From IMG/VR virus record IMGVR_UViG_3300030116_006447, positions 1 through 48,680 of that record: 48,680 nt of DNA; one strand, given 5' to 3'. Within the stretch, counting starts at the first letter, position 1, and each line of letters opens with the position of its first letter. This DNA comes from a virus. Positions 10,401 through 16,784 of the stretch are shown here, one piece after another. The notes under the pieces are model-generated. The model was not told the DNA's origin. It did not search any database and saw only the letters and a list, made by a program, of their open reading frames with translations. Both the position numbers and the translations under genes were made by a program.

Positions 10401-13372
10401 GTAAATGGTGCAACAGTGGGACTGTTTGATGCATTAAGAACACTCACATAATAAACACCATCTTGTATGCCTGTGATATACTTCTGAGCCTCTGAAAGTC
10501 TATAAACATAATAAGTATCAGAGTACTTTTTACGTCTAAAGAATGGTAGTGCGGTAGTTCTTGTGCTGGTATCACTACTAAATGTTCCTGGATCTGTTGC
10601 AAGTCCTACAGTAAATTGTTTTGCACTTGAAATTCCAGTGACTGTAAAGAGTCCGTTAAATCCAGAGTTTCCTGCACCAGTGGAGTTGTTACTACTCTTA
10701 ATATTGTTGATTTGAACTTGAGATCCCACTCTTAGATTGTGAGGAAGTTCAGTGTCAATAGTGCTAGAACCTCCATCATATGATGCTCCAGCGATAAATC
10801 TAAAGTTTCTCTGCTGATTTACATTTGTAATCGAACCAGATCCAAAGTGAGTTTGGATTTCTCCGTCAGTAGATGCAATAGATGTATTTGATTCCTGTAA
10901 AATAAATCCTTCCGTTGGTGGTCTACCGGTTGAAGCAGAATCACTTGGGATGACATATCTCATTCTATAGGTCTTATCAAGACCAGATCTTGCATCAGTT
11001 CTTCTATTGAAAAATGTCCTTGGGGTTGCACTACCAAGATCTGTAGTGCCAAGACTTACAATGGTTGGATAAATTGAGTTTTCGGTTGCTGCAAGAGCAA
11101 CTTTGATGTACCATTGAGAATTTGTAGAGTCAAACTGAATTGGGTGACCAATATCACCAGCATTTTTATCGGAGACTCTACTTATGACCTTGAGTGATCC
11201 ACCTTTATTGTTGATGGTGATTGCAGAGTTAATATTTGTAGTGGCGTTGATAGCATCATTTATAGTTTTTGCAAGTCTAAGTTCAGAGTTTGCAATACCA
11301 ACTCCTGGTCCTGTAGTAACAGCAAATGCAACAGTATTTGGAGTCAAACCATCGGGAAGTTGACCAGTATCACTTATAACACGAACTGATTCACCTGTGA
11401 TAAAATTATGAGGTCTGGTCAAAGTGATAACTTTTTCTTGACCACTAATACTTGCAGAACCGATACTATTAATACCTGCACTACTTCTCTTAACATTAAA
11501 TACTTTCTCTGCACTACTTGTTGGATTATCAGTATTGTCTGGCATAACAATACGAGCGGCATACTCTTGCGAAACTCCAGATTGGGAGATGAGAACTTTC
11601 AGGGTGTCATTTTCTCTTGCACCCAATCTAAATCCTTCAATAACGTTCTCTGGTGGATCATCAACGTTAGTTCTGTTGAGCAAATACAGATTACCCGTAG
11701 ATCCAACACCAGCAACCACATCAGTCTTAATGACATCAATAGATTCAAATTCAACAGAAGATTCTGTTAGAGAAACTTCTTTTGGTGGAATAATGTGTGT
11801 GATGAACCCTTGATCGTCTTGAGTAAACGCATCAGTTCTAAATCCAACAGAAGTCAGAGCATTAGCACCAAAGTTAGAGTTAGAGTTGGTTAGTGAAATG
11901 TCACCACCATTCTCGGTTACAAAATGCTCAGCAAATCCAATCGCAAAAATAGAAACTGCTTGAATAAAGGAGTTGTTTGATACTTTTACGTGAAAGTTTC
12001 TGTATTCTGGTTTATATCTTGCCTTAGAACTACTACTTAAGTTTTCATTACCAGCAACTGTGTTATCATCATATGTTCCGGTTGCAGGAGAGTCCTCATT
12101 ATACTTGACAAATGCCCTGTCATCTTTTTGGAGACCAATACCAGTAAACTGTGCTACAACCATAGAACGGAATCCAGTGGCTTTACTGCCATCTGCTTCC
12201 ATACCACACATACCAAATACAGATCTCAATGAAATATTAAAGATATAAGGAGACGCTGATGTAACAGTATCAGAGGAGAGAGCTAAAGTTGAACCAGCAA
12301 CACTTGGAAGTGCATTAGTCGGTGCATTTTGAACTTGATATTTAATTTGAGTATCACTTACTTTTTCTGCAACAACAAACTTTCCATTATATCCAGTTGC
12401 TACATCACTAATACGGAAGGGAGTGTCAACATCAAGACCAGGGACGGCAGAACTTGTGGTTACAGTAATAGTCGTGGTTGCAATTACACCATCACCTGCT
12501 TTAATACTAGAGATTCCTACCTCCTCTCCAGTAGAACCAACAATACGGAATTCATCTACTTTTGGTTGAATGTCTAGAGCATTAGATGGATAGTCTGGTT
12601 CAATGGCACGACCAGAAGATTGTCCGTATACCAAACCGACCTTTTCATAATACATTTGAAGGTCTGTTCTATTAGTAGAGTATGTTTGGAAAACGTCATT
12701 GATACTGACATTGTTTACTCCATCTGCATACTCAAAACAAGTAAGTTTATGGTGTGAAAAGTTTGGAACAAAAGTGTTTGCAGTATAGTCCTTGTAAACG
12801 ACACCATTTGGATCACCATCAAATATACTAAATTGCCAAAGGTAACATCCACCAGTAATTCTGAATACAGCACTTCTTTCAATATTATCGTTTTCTGGAT
12901 CTGGAACATACTTAGGACGAATTTTAGTCTTTCTAAGATCAAGACCAACAATTGAAGTTCCTCTTGGAAGGATTACACCGCCACGAATACTGTTTAATTT
13001 ATAGAGTTCGTTATTTGGTGATGTAAGATCTAAATTAGAGGTAAGATCAAGGGCAGGTAGATCATTGGTTGTAGATCCATTTCTCAATCGGTAATTATTA
13101 CTTCCATCTGGTATAAATCCTGGTCTGTTATCGATGACATGATCACCAGGATATAAGAGAATCGTGGTTTTTGCGAACCTATCATTATTCAACCCTCTCT
13201 GATACGAAAATCTTGCTGCCTCGATCAGAGCACGTTGAATCGTTTTGAAGGGACGAGTCAGTGAATTACCCTGGTTTTCAATACTATCAGTGGCATCTAA
13301 ACTATTCGGATCGACATAAAGAATAGTGCCACGCGTTGATTTCAGAAAATTATCTAATCTGGAGAGACCCAT
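7436..13372 (-). CDS. Very large tail/fibre structural protein (1,978 aa)
   Basis: Begins MGLSRLDNFLKSTRGTILY; the N-terminal 120 residues contain FKTIQRALIEAARFSYQRG and ILLYPGDHVIDNRPG, which look like the pectin-lyase-type beta-helix start seen in many phage tailspikes. This N-terminus is familiar from large virion proteins of T4-like cyanophages. The centre is long Thr/Ser/Val/Gly-rich beta sequence. From about residue 1,570 the fibre-shaft motifs seen in neighbouring genes appear (NVGIGTTRP, VGIGSTIPTATLDVGG). No catalytic motif was found. A late-type box (GATAAATA) lies 30 bases upstream. It is probably a long tail fibre or baseplate-peripheral protein. Confidence 0.8.
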   Translation of the reverse strand: MGLSRLDNFLKSTRGTILYVDPNSLDATDSIENQGNSLTRPFKTIQRALIEAARFSYQRGLNNDRFAKTTILLYPGDHVIDNRPGFIPDGSNNYRLRNGSTTNDLPALDLTSNLDLTSPNNELYKLNSIRGGVILPRGTSIVGLDLRKTKIRPKYVPDPENDNIERSAVFRITGGCYLWQFSIFDGDPNGVVYKDYTANTFVPNFSHHKLTCFEYADGVNNVSINDVFQTYSTNRTDLQMYYEKVGLVYGQSSGRAIEPDYPSNALDIQPKVDEFRIVGSTGEEVGISSIKAGDGVIATTTITVTTSSAVPGLDVDTPFRISDVATGYNGKFVVAEKVSDTQIKYQVQNAPTNALPSVAGSTLALSSDTVTSASPYIFNISLRSVFGMCGMEADGSKATGFRSMVVAQFTGIGLQKDDRAFVKYNEDSPATGTYDDNTVAGNENLSSSSKARYKPEYRNFHVKVSNNSFIQAVSIFAIGFAEHFVTENGGDISLTNSNSNFGANALTSVGFRTDAFTQDDQGFITHIIPPKEVSLTESSVEFESIDVIKTDVVAGVGSTGNLYLLNRTNVDDPPENVIEGFRLGARENDTLKVLISQSGVSQEYAARIVMPDNTDNPTSSAEKVFNVKRSSAGINSIGSASISGQEKVITLTRPHNFITGESVRVISDTGQLPDGLTPNTVAFAVTTGPGVGIANSELRLAKTINDAINATTNINSAITINNKGGSLKVISRVSDKNAGDIGHPIQFDSTNSQWYIKVALAATENSIYPTIVSLGTTDLGSATPRTFFNRRTDARSGLDKTYRMRYVIPSDSASTGRPPTEGFILQESNTSIASTDGEIQTHFGSGSITNVNQQRNFRFIAGASYDGGSSTIDTELPHNLRVGSQVQINNIKSSNNSTGAGNSGFNGLFTVTGISSAKQFTVGLATDPGTFSSDTSTRTTALPFFRRKKYSDTYYVYRLSEAQKYITGIQDGVYYVSVLNASNSPTVAPFTGDKYSQPVKSLFPQTSRDTVVSDPEPTTCFAQSNLIGLVDVDDPKHSITKETLNKINDDKNIGVGITDIFSATGAAHTIHTEYDHGLNRVTQLSIVDGGAGYGSGTAGDIYNARLISIGSSTTGKHATAKLTVDGSGTITAVKVMDGGSAYGIGNTMNVVGVDTTASFSQAVVQVSKIYDNTGDVVRIVGVKSDSYKPYNQLYRITDVQIGSATTVTVAAASSISAANIAGSITDTGIGVTLTRDAYFYLTGESINVNTFTYTKNSGIATVTTTNRHGLAVDRKIRIAGAGQTQYNGSFVVTKVNSLTSFEANIGVSTLSPTATGTIFALPEGFTSNNGNITIEDENLSGRMIPTYAGITTTISNGIANATIDQINIQNIEDLDINIGDYLMVDAELMRVKTTTTGSNPVFVFRGILGSEATSHTINSVIRKVRVEPVELRRHSIIRASGHTFEYVGFGPGNYSTAFPDKQDRGITVDEELLAQSNKREGGINFYTGMNDRGISYSGNKRLSTITGREEIFDTPVETVEGEDISQVPNLNVTNPVELIASRSIKVEGGPDNKVVSKFNGPVIVNNKLTVNSTKGFETNNIFIQGDATVSRKHTVGIATPVLAGNPGDVVYNANPSKGGYVGWIYTTDNAWSRFGNVSVATSAASAIFDTVGIATTSAGECALKVGSGTSLVCADNDGVGIGSTANGFKLRVVGESRFSGSIVATAFTGDGSGLTNLANDSLFAAVPSGIGTGISPIDNLNVGIGTTRPLDDVNLTVGAVGSSGTSMHVFSEAKFAGIATVNNLTVTGFSTVVGNFDIQNSSGQITAGVITSTTLNVGTGGTVVTVLNSVGVGSVGIGSTIPTATLDVGGHTKFKTYSESVESPSISSNEITLDLSTAQTFTITASDDINAFILTNSPSGSTSFTVKILQDSTGGHSVGIDTFKNGSGTSIPVYWPGGVVPIVTTTADKTDIYSFKIFDGDNPTTSGLYGVVGGQNFG

Positions 13373-13401
13373 CTTATTGTTCTTATAGTCTGTTATGGAT
13401 T

Positions 13402-13409
13402 ATTTATCA
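13402..13409 (-). promoter_or_regulatory. T4-type late promoter box (GATAAATA)
   Basis: GATAAATA on the minus strand, 29 bases upstream of the ATG at 13372 and just after the T-rich end of a terminator. One mismatch to the T4 late consensus. It would restart transcription for the fibre block. Confidence 0.5.
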
Positions 13410-13414
13410 TACGA

Positions 13415-13444
13415 AAAAAGGGCAACCCCATAGGATTACCCTTT
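13415..13444 (-). terminator. Probable terminator ending the small early cassette
   Basis: On the minus strand a GC-rich imperfect inverted repeat (AAAGG ... CCTTT arms with a partly paired interior) is followed directly by TTTTTTCG. It lies 31 bases after the stop of the 55-residue gene and just before the late box of the large fibre gene. Confidence 0.5.
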
Positions 13445-13474
13445 CCGCACTTCCTTCACACACTTTATATATTA

Positions 13475-13642
13475 CTACTCTTTTAACTCATTGTCAAGTA
13501 TGTATTCAACAGTAGTTGCAACATCATTCATAGCATCACGAAGTTCTTCCTGACCACCGGAGTGTTGAGTCATAACTCCTGTTTCAGTAAGAGACCATCT
13601 CCATTCTTTCATGCACTTATTGTACCATAGATTTATAACCAT
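13475..13642 (-). CDS. Small protein (55 aa), unknown
   Basis: A short frame that starts at the ATG at 13642 and begins MVINLWYNKCMKEWRW. The start is supported by a strong AGGAGG ribosome-binding site four bases upstream. The rest is charged and probably helical (QEELRDAMNDVATTVEYIL). I do not recognise the family. It is the last gene of the cassette that also carries the two tRNA genes, so early expression is likely. Confidence 0.7.
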   Translation of the reverse strand: MVINLWYNKCMKEWRWSLTETGVMTQHSGGQEELRDAMNDVATTVEYILDNELKE

Positions 13643-13656
13643 TTTTCCTCCTAATA

Positions 13657-13730
13657 AGCCAACTAACGGATTTGAACCGTTGACCTGAGCTTTACAAAAA
13701 CCCTGCTCTATCCAACTGAGCTAAGTTGGC
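13657..13730 (-). tRNA. tRNA-Thr (anticodon UGU)
   Basis: A 74-base cloverleaf on the minus strand: acceptor GCCAACT pairs with AGTTGGC, D arm GCTC...GAGC, anticodon stem GGGTT/AGCTC (two wobble pairs) with loop TTTGTAA, T arm AACGG-TTCAAAT-CCGTT. The anticodon TGT reads ACA, a codon favoured in this AT-rich genome. No CCA is encoded. Confidence 0.93.
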
Positions 13731-13732
13731 AG

Positions 13733-14005
13733 TCAATCTACAGGCAACAATTCTGGATTTTCTAATTCCAGTTCATACATCATCGGATGACACTCCTCCA
13801 TCATCAAATATATTGATGCACGATACATGTCCTCCGCAGTCACCCTCGGATATGAATTTGCTAGTTGTATTACACTTGGATTTTGTCTAGCAAGTTCTGG
13901 GAGTTCATCAAAAGTGAATGGAATATTTTGAATCAAATATAACAATATTAGATGTTCTCCCTCATGATCATACCAAGCATATTTTGTGTCTATGCGGTAT
14001 TTCAT
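13733..14005 (-). CDS. Small conserved phage protein (90 aa)
   Basis: The frame is open further upstream, but the longer version would begin inside tRNA-Leu, so I use the ATG at 14005 (MKYRIDTKYAWYDHEGE). The protein is acidic, with a helical C-terminal half (TAEDMYRASIYLMMEECHPMMYELELENPELL). No motif reveals a function. It lies between the two tRNA genes, with its stop two bases from tRNA-Thr, and no clear ribosome-binding site is visible. Confidence 0.75.
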   Translation of the reverse strand: MKYRIDTKYAWYDHEGEHLILLYLIQNIPFTFDELPELARQNPSVIQLANSYPRVTAEDMYRASIYLMMEECHPMMYELELENPELLPVD

Positions 14006-14038
14006 GGGTTTATCGGATACCCCACTATATTTAGGGAA

Positions 14039-14123
14039 TGGGAGTGGGGGGACTTGAACCCCCACGAACTTAATGTTCAACAGATTTTAAGTCTGGTGCG
14101 TCTACCGATTCCGCCACACTCCC
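14039..14123 (-). tRNA. tRNA-Leu (anticodon UAA)
   Basis: An 85-base class II tRNA on the minus strand: acceptor GGGAGTG pairs with CACTCCC, D arm GCG...CGC, anticodon loop CTTAAAA with TAA, a long variable arm (TGAACATTAAGTTCG) typical of leucine tRNAs, and a T arm GGGGG-TTCAAGT-CCCCC. It reads UUA. One pair at the base of the anticodon stem is mismatched. Confidence 0.93.
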
Positions 14124-14128
14124 AAGGA

Positions 14129-14284
14129 TTACTCCTCTTTCCAAGTAGGAGGATGAAATGAACAATATTCGTTAAAGGTGATTTTCATCTCCTTGTTGGT
14201 CAGACCCGCATTCTTCGCTGCTTTGGGTAAATTCCATTTCGCTGCGAATAACATTTCCATAGATTGTCGTGTTTCTGGTCTCAT
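14129..14284 (-). CDS. Small basic helical protein (51 aa), HTH-like
   Basis: The frame from the ATG at 14284 reads MRPETRQSMEMLFAAKWNLP, then KAAKNAGLTNKEMK and ends HPPTWKEE. The segment NLPKAAKNAGLTNKEMKITF has the helix-turn-helix look of small phage regulators, and I recognise it as a recurring small cyanophage protein; DNA binding is an inference. A stop lies five codons before the ATG, so this start is the only good one. A longer frame over the same DNA (14172-14354) is a shadow of it. The stop codon lies five bases upstream of tRNA-Leu. Confidence 0.7.
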   Translation of the reverse strand: MRPETRQSMEMLFAAKWNLPKAAKNAGLTNKEMKITFNEYCSFHPPTWKEE

Positions 14285-14390
14285 AATCGTAACACTTTAG
14301 AATTTCACTGTAAAGATCGGACGAATAAAGATTCATAAAAAGTAATAGGGTCAAAAATTTTGGGGAATTTTTTTTCGACCTTTTTTGAAA

Positions 14391-14588
14391 TTAAAAGTCA
14401 TTTTTGGTCAGGGGGTCAGCATACGCAAGTGTATCTTCGTCTAGGTTGTCACGACATAGTTCCAGCACTGCCATGAACTGATCCACGGTATCACAATCCA
14501 CGACACGTTCTTCACCTTCATTAGAGTACAAAAAAAACTTGCGGGACACGGGATCCACAACACATCGGGTCAGGTACTCGTCTTGCAT
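14391..14588 (-). CDS. Small conserved cyanophage protein (65 aa)
   Basis: Begins MQDEYLTRCVVDPVSRKFFLY and is acidic throughout (EGEERVVDCDTVDQFMAVLELCRDNLDEDTLAYADP). No domain is recognised. It is the first gene behind the consensus sigma70 promoter at 14612-14640, which places it among early genes although it is flanked by virion genes. Confidence 0.8.
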   Translation of the reverse strand: MQDEYLTRCVVDPVSRKFFLYSNEGEERVVDCDTVDQFMAVLELCRDNLDEDTLAYADPLTKNDF

Positions 14589-14611
14589 GGGGTTCGTTTA
14601 ATCACCTGCTT

Positions 14612-14640
14612 ATTATAGAGCAGTCAGGAGTCAGTGTCAA
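14612..14640 (-). promoter_or_regulatory. Consensus sigma70 promoter of the early/tRNA cassette
   Basis: On the minus strand TTGACA (14640-14635), exactly 17 bases, then TATAAT (14617-14612): a perfect match to both boxes. The -35 box lies at the 3' end of the preceding virion gene. The first downstream ATG is at 14588. Confidence 0.9.
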
Positions 14641-15358
14641 GCCTTCTCCACTTGGTTTCACGACGGTCATAGTCCCATCCACCGATCAAATAATATTCAT
14701 TATTACCTGGATAGTCTTCAGGACTGTCTCCTTCGTATACAACATGAAGTTTTTCATCATGATCTAAAGGATTTATATAACGGGCAGCCCAAATTTCATA
14801 ATAGCAATTTATATTTGCACCAGTGCCAGATTTAATTTTAACTATCTTGCCCCACTCAATTCCCTCAACAATAAGATCTTGAGAATATCCAATCTGAGTT
14901 AGAGTAACAGTAATGGTTTCTGGATCAACGATTCCATCCCAATATTCAGGAAGTTCAATCTTATTAGAATCCTTCAAAGTTCCACGGACATAAATGCCTG
15001 CTTCTGGTCCCTCTGCAATAACGTGACGAATTCTTTTCTTCTCATCTCTGAAGTGTGGAATATCAAATGCACCACCAATAGTTTTTGCTGACGTAGCACT
15101 ACCATTGAAGATAGGTGCCGTGACCTCACCAGAAATAACAATATCCCCAGTACCCGTAATTCCTGGACTGTTTATTTTAAGACCATCAATTTGTGCAGTC
15201 TTATGATACCAAGGTAGACAAGCGTCCTCAGGATAATCACTTTCTTTTTTATTTCCCTTAAAAATATACTGATATGCACTAGATGGTCTTCCCCAGGTCG
15301 GATGTTCTTCACAGTCTTTCTGGGGTGGAATATTTCTTTCAATAAATTCGTCTGCCAT
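14624..15358 (-). CDS. Virion structural protein, paralogue 1 (244 aa)
   Basis: The C-terminal 150 residues run IRHVIAEGPEAGIYVRGTL - IELPEYWDGIVDPETITVTLT - QIGYSQDLIV - CYYEIWAARY - VVYEGDSPEDYPGNNEYYL. The 255-residue protein directly upstream has the same order of motifs, so the two are tandem paralogues with different N-termini. This beta-rich module occurs in phage virion proteins that end in fibre-like domains. The N-terminus has an ITGTGDIVISGEVTAPIFNGSATSAKTIGG shaft segment. No enzyme motif was seen. Confidence 0.75.
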   Translation of the reverse strand: MADEFIERNIPPQKDCEEHPTWGRPSSAYQYIFKGNKKESDYPEDACLPWYHKTAQIDGLKINSPGITGTGDIVISGEVTAPIFNGSATSAKTIGGAFDIPHFRDEKKRIRHVIAEGPEAGIYVRGTLKDSNKIELPEYWDGIVDPETITVTLTQIGYSQDLIVEGIEWGKIVKIKSGTGANINCYYEIWAARYINPLDHDEKLHVVYEGDSPEDYPGNNEYYLIGGWDYDRRETKWRRLDTDS

Positions 15359-15360
15359 TT

Positions 15361-16128
15361 TTAACTCCTTGACTGTAGATATTGTGAATTGTCACCTGGA
15401 TAATCGGCGGGTGACTCACCTTCATATTCTGCAATGTTTCTTTCGCAGTCTTGTCTCTCTCCGTAGATATGATAGAAACAATTGATTGGCATACCTCCCA
15501 TTGCTTGAAGATATACTTTTTCCTCATCAATTCTCTTCACGATCACGTCTTGATGAGCACCAATCGGAGTTAGATTGACTGTAATTGTTGTCCAGTCAAC
15601 CAAGTCCTTCCAATACAGTGGCAATACAATCTCAGTTTTATTTGTTACTCTACCTCTACAATACACATCGGCACTTGGTGCCTCAGGTGCAACATAACGA
15701 AGTCTCCACCCCTCTTTTGATGGGTGCTTGATATCAAAGTCTTTCTTTGCAGCAAGAACATGACCACCACAGTTAGAAAATACATGCCCTTGAGCAAAGA
15801 CATGTAGACCTGCATTGACAGTTAGTGCTGAATCTACATTTCCTAAGAATGCTGATGGTCCTTGAACTGCAAGAGAGTATGGATTACTGAGTGGAAAACA
15901 TGCTCCACCAGGAACAATAGGAGGAATTAAATTATCATCATTAGTAAGTGGTGCAATGTTTAAGGTTGCATATGGAACAGGGAATGTGGTTGGATTACCT
16001 ATTACCACGGGACCTTCAATACCTGCAGAGCCATTTACTCTGGTGGTTCCCTCACCAATAGCAGGGAATATACCAGTTCCTACTTTTATTTGACCGCCGA
16101 AATTGGCGTCGTCCATATTAAATGTCAT
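15361..16128 (-). CDS. Virion structural protein, paralogue 2 (255 aa)
   Basis: Shares the C-terminal module of the next gene downstream: LRYVAPEAPSADVYCRGRV, IVLPLYWKDLVDWTTITVNL, PIGAHQDVIV, CFYHIYGERQ and EYEGESPADYPGDNSQYL line up in order with it. The N-terminal 120 residues are different and beta-rich. Only two bases separate it from paralogue 1, and eight from the gene upstream, so all are probably one transcript. Likely a fibre, spike or baseplate-peripheral component. Confidence 0.75.
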   Translation of the reverse strand: MTFNMDDANFGGQIKVGTGIFPAIGEGTTRVNGSAGIEGPVVIGNPTTFPVPYATLNIAPLTNDDNLIPPIVPGGACFPLSNPYSLAVQGPSAFLGNVDSALTVNAGLHVFAQGHVFSNCGGHVLAAKKDFDIKHPSKEGWRLRYVAPEAPSADVYCRGRVTNKTEIVLPLYWKDLVDWTTITVNLTPIGAHQDVIVKRIDEEKVYLQAMGGMPINCFYHIYGERQDCERNIAEYEGESPADYPGDNSQYLQSRS

Positions 16129-16136
16129 TTTACCTC

Positions 16137-16751
16137 CTATACTTGATTTTGTAGTTGTTGATATCTTTGACCACCAACTTTAGAATCTTTAACTGCGACT
16201 GCATCACTCACACCTGAAATAATATTTCCATATAAATTAAGACCAGCATTTCCAATTGCTTCAGTAATACCAGATGACATCATCTTAGTATTATTTTTTG
16301 AGTTCATGATAATTTTCTTTGCATCACCACTAATATTTTCACTAGCAGTCAACTTGATATTGCCCTCAGAAGTATCTTCACCGACAGCAACTAATTCAAT
16401 GTCATTTGCTTGTAATCTTATTTTACCATTAGATGCAATAATGTCAATATTGCCATTCTTAGCATTGATCATGCAGGCATCTTGAGTTTTCTCCCTATTA
16501 CTTCCACACTCAACTTGGAAACATCCAGGACCCATGAAGGTTGTCCACCCAGGTCTTTGACCATCCTTATCCATGGAAAAGAAATGCTCACCATCAGAAC
16601 AAAGCACCGCAAAGTCAGAGATTACATCAGAGTTTTTGTGAATTTTCCCTGTATAAATCGCAGCATGATCTGTGCTAGTTTTTGATGCAGTATAAGTCCT
16701 CTTTAGGTTATTACCCCCATCTCTTTCACCACTATTTCGTGTAGTTGCCAT
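16137..16751 (-). CDS. Spike-like virion protein (204 aa)
   Basis: Residues about 100-170 show a regular beta-helix-like pattern (INAKNGNIDIIASNGKIRL - QANDIELVAVG - GNIKLTASENISGDAKKIIM - NSKNNTKMMSS), as in the C-terminal needles of phage gp5- or VgrG-type spikes. The N-terminus is charged. Since the gp5 in this genome lacks an obvious needle repeat, this could be a separate spike or baseplate protein; that is inference. It is transcribed after the 2,114-residue gene. Confidence 0.7.
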   Translation of the reverse strand: MATTRNSGERDGGNNLKRTYTASKTSTDHAAIYTGKIHKNSDVISDFAVLCSDGEHFFSMDKDGQRPGWTTFMGPGCFQVECGSNREKTQDACMINAKNGNIDIIASNGKIRLQANDIELVAVGEDTSEGNIKLTASENISGDAKKIIMNSKNNTKMMSSGITEAIGNAGLNLYGNIISGVSDAVAVKDSKVGGQRYQQLQNQV

Positions 16752-16784
16752 CTTTAATGTTTAGAGTATGAACTATTTAACAAC

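Noticed and set aside
13458-13498. TTGACA followed at 17 bases by TAATAT inside the 55-residue gene
   Set aside because: The -10 fits in only four of six bases and it would start just before a terminator; probably chance.
14006-14080. N-terminal extension of the 90-residue gene
   Set aside because: It would be translated from tRNA-Leu sequence.
14172-14354. 60-residue minus-strand frame
   Set aside because: It overlaps the better supported 51-residue gene in another frame (protein-like ending HPPTWKEE) and has no ribosome-binding site.
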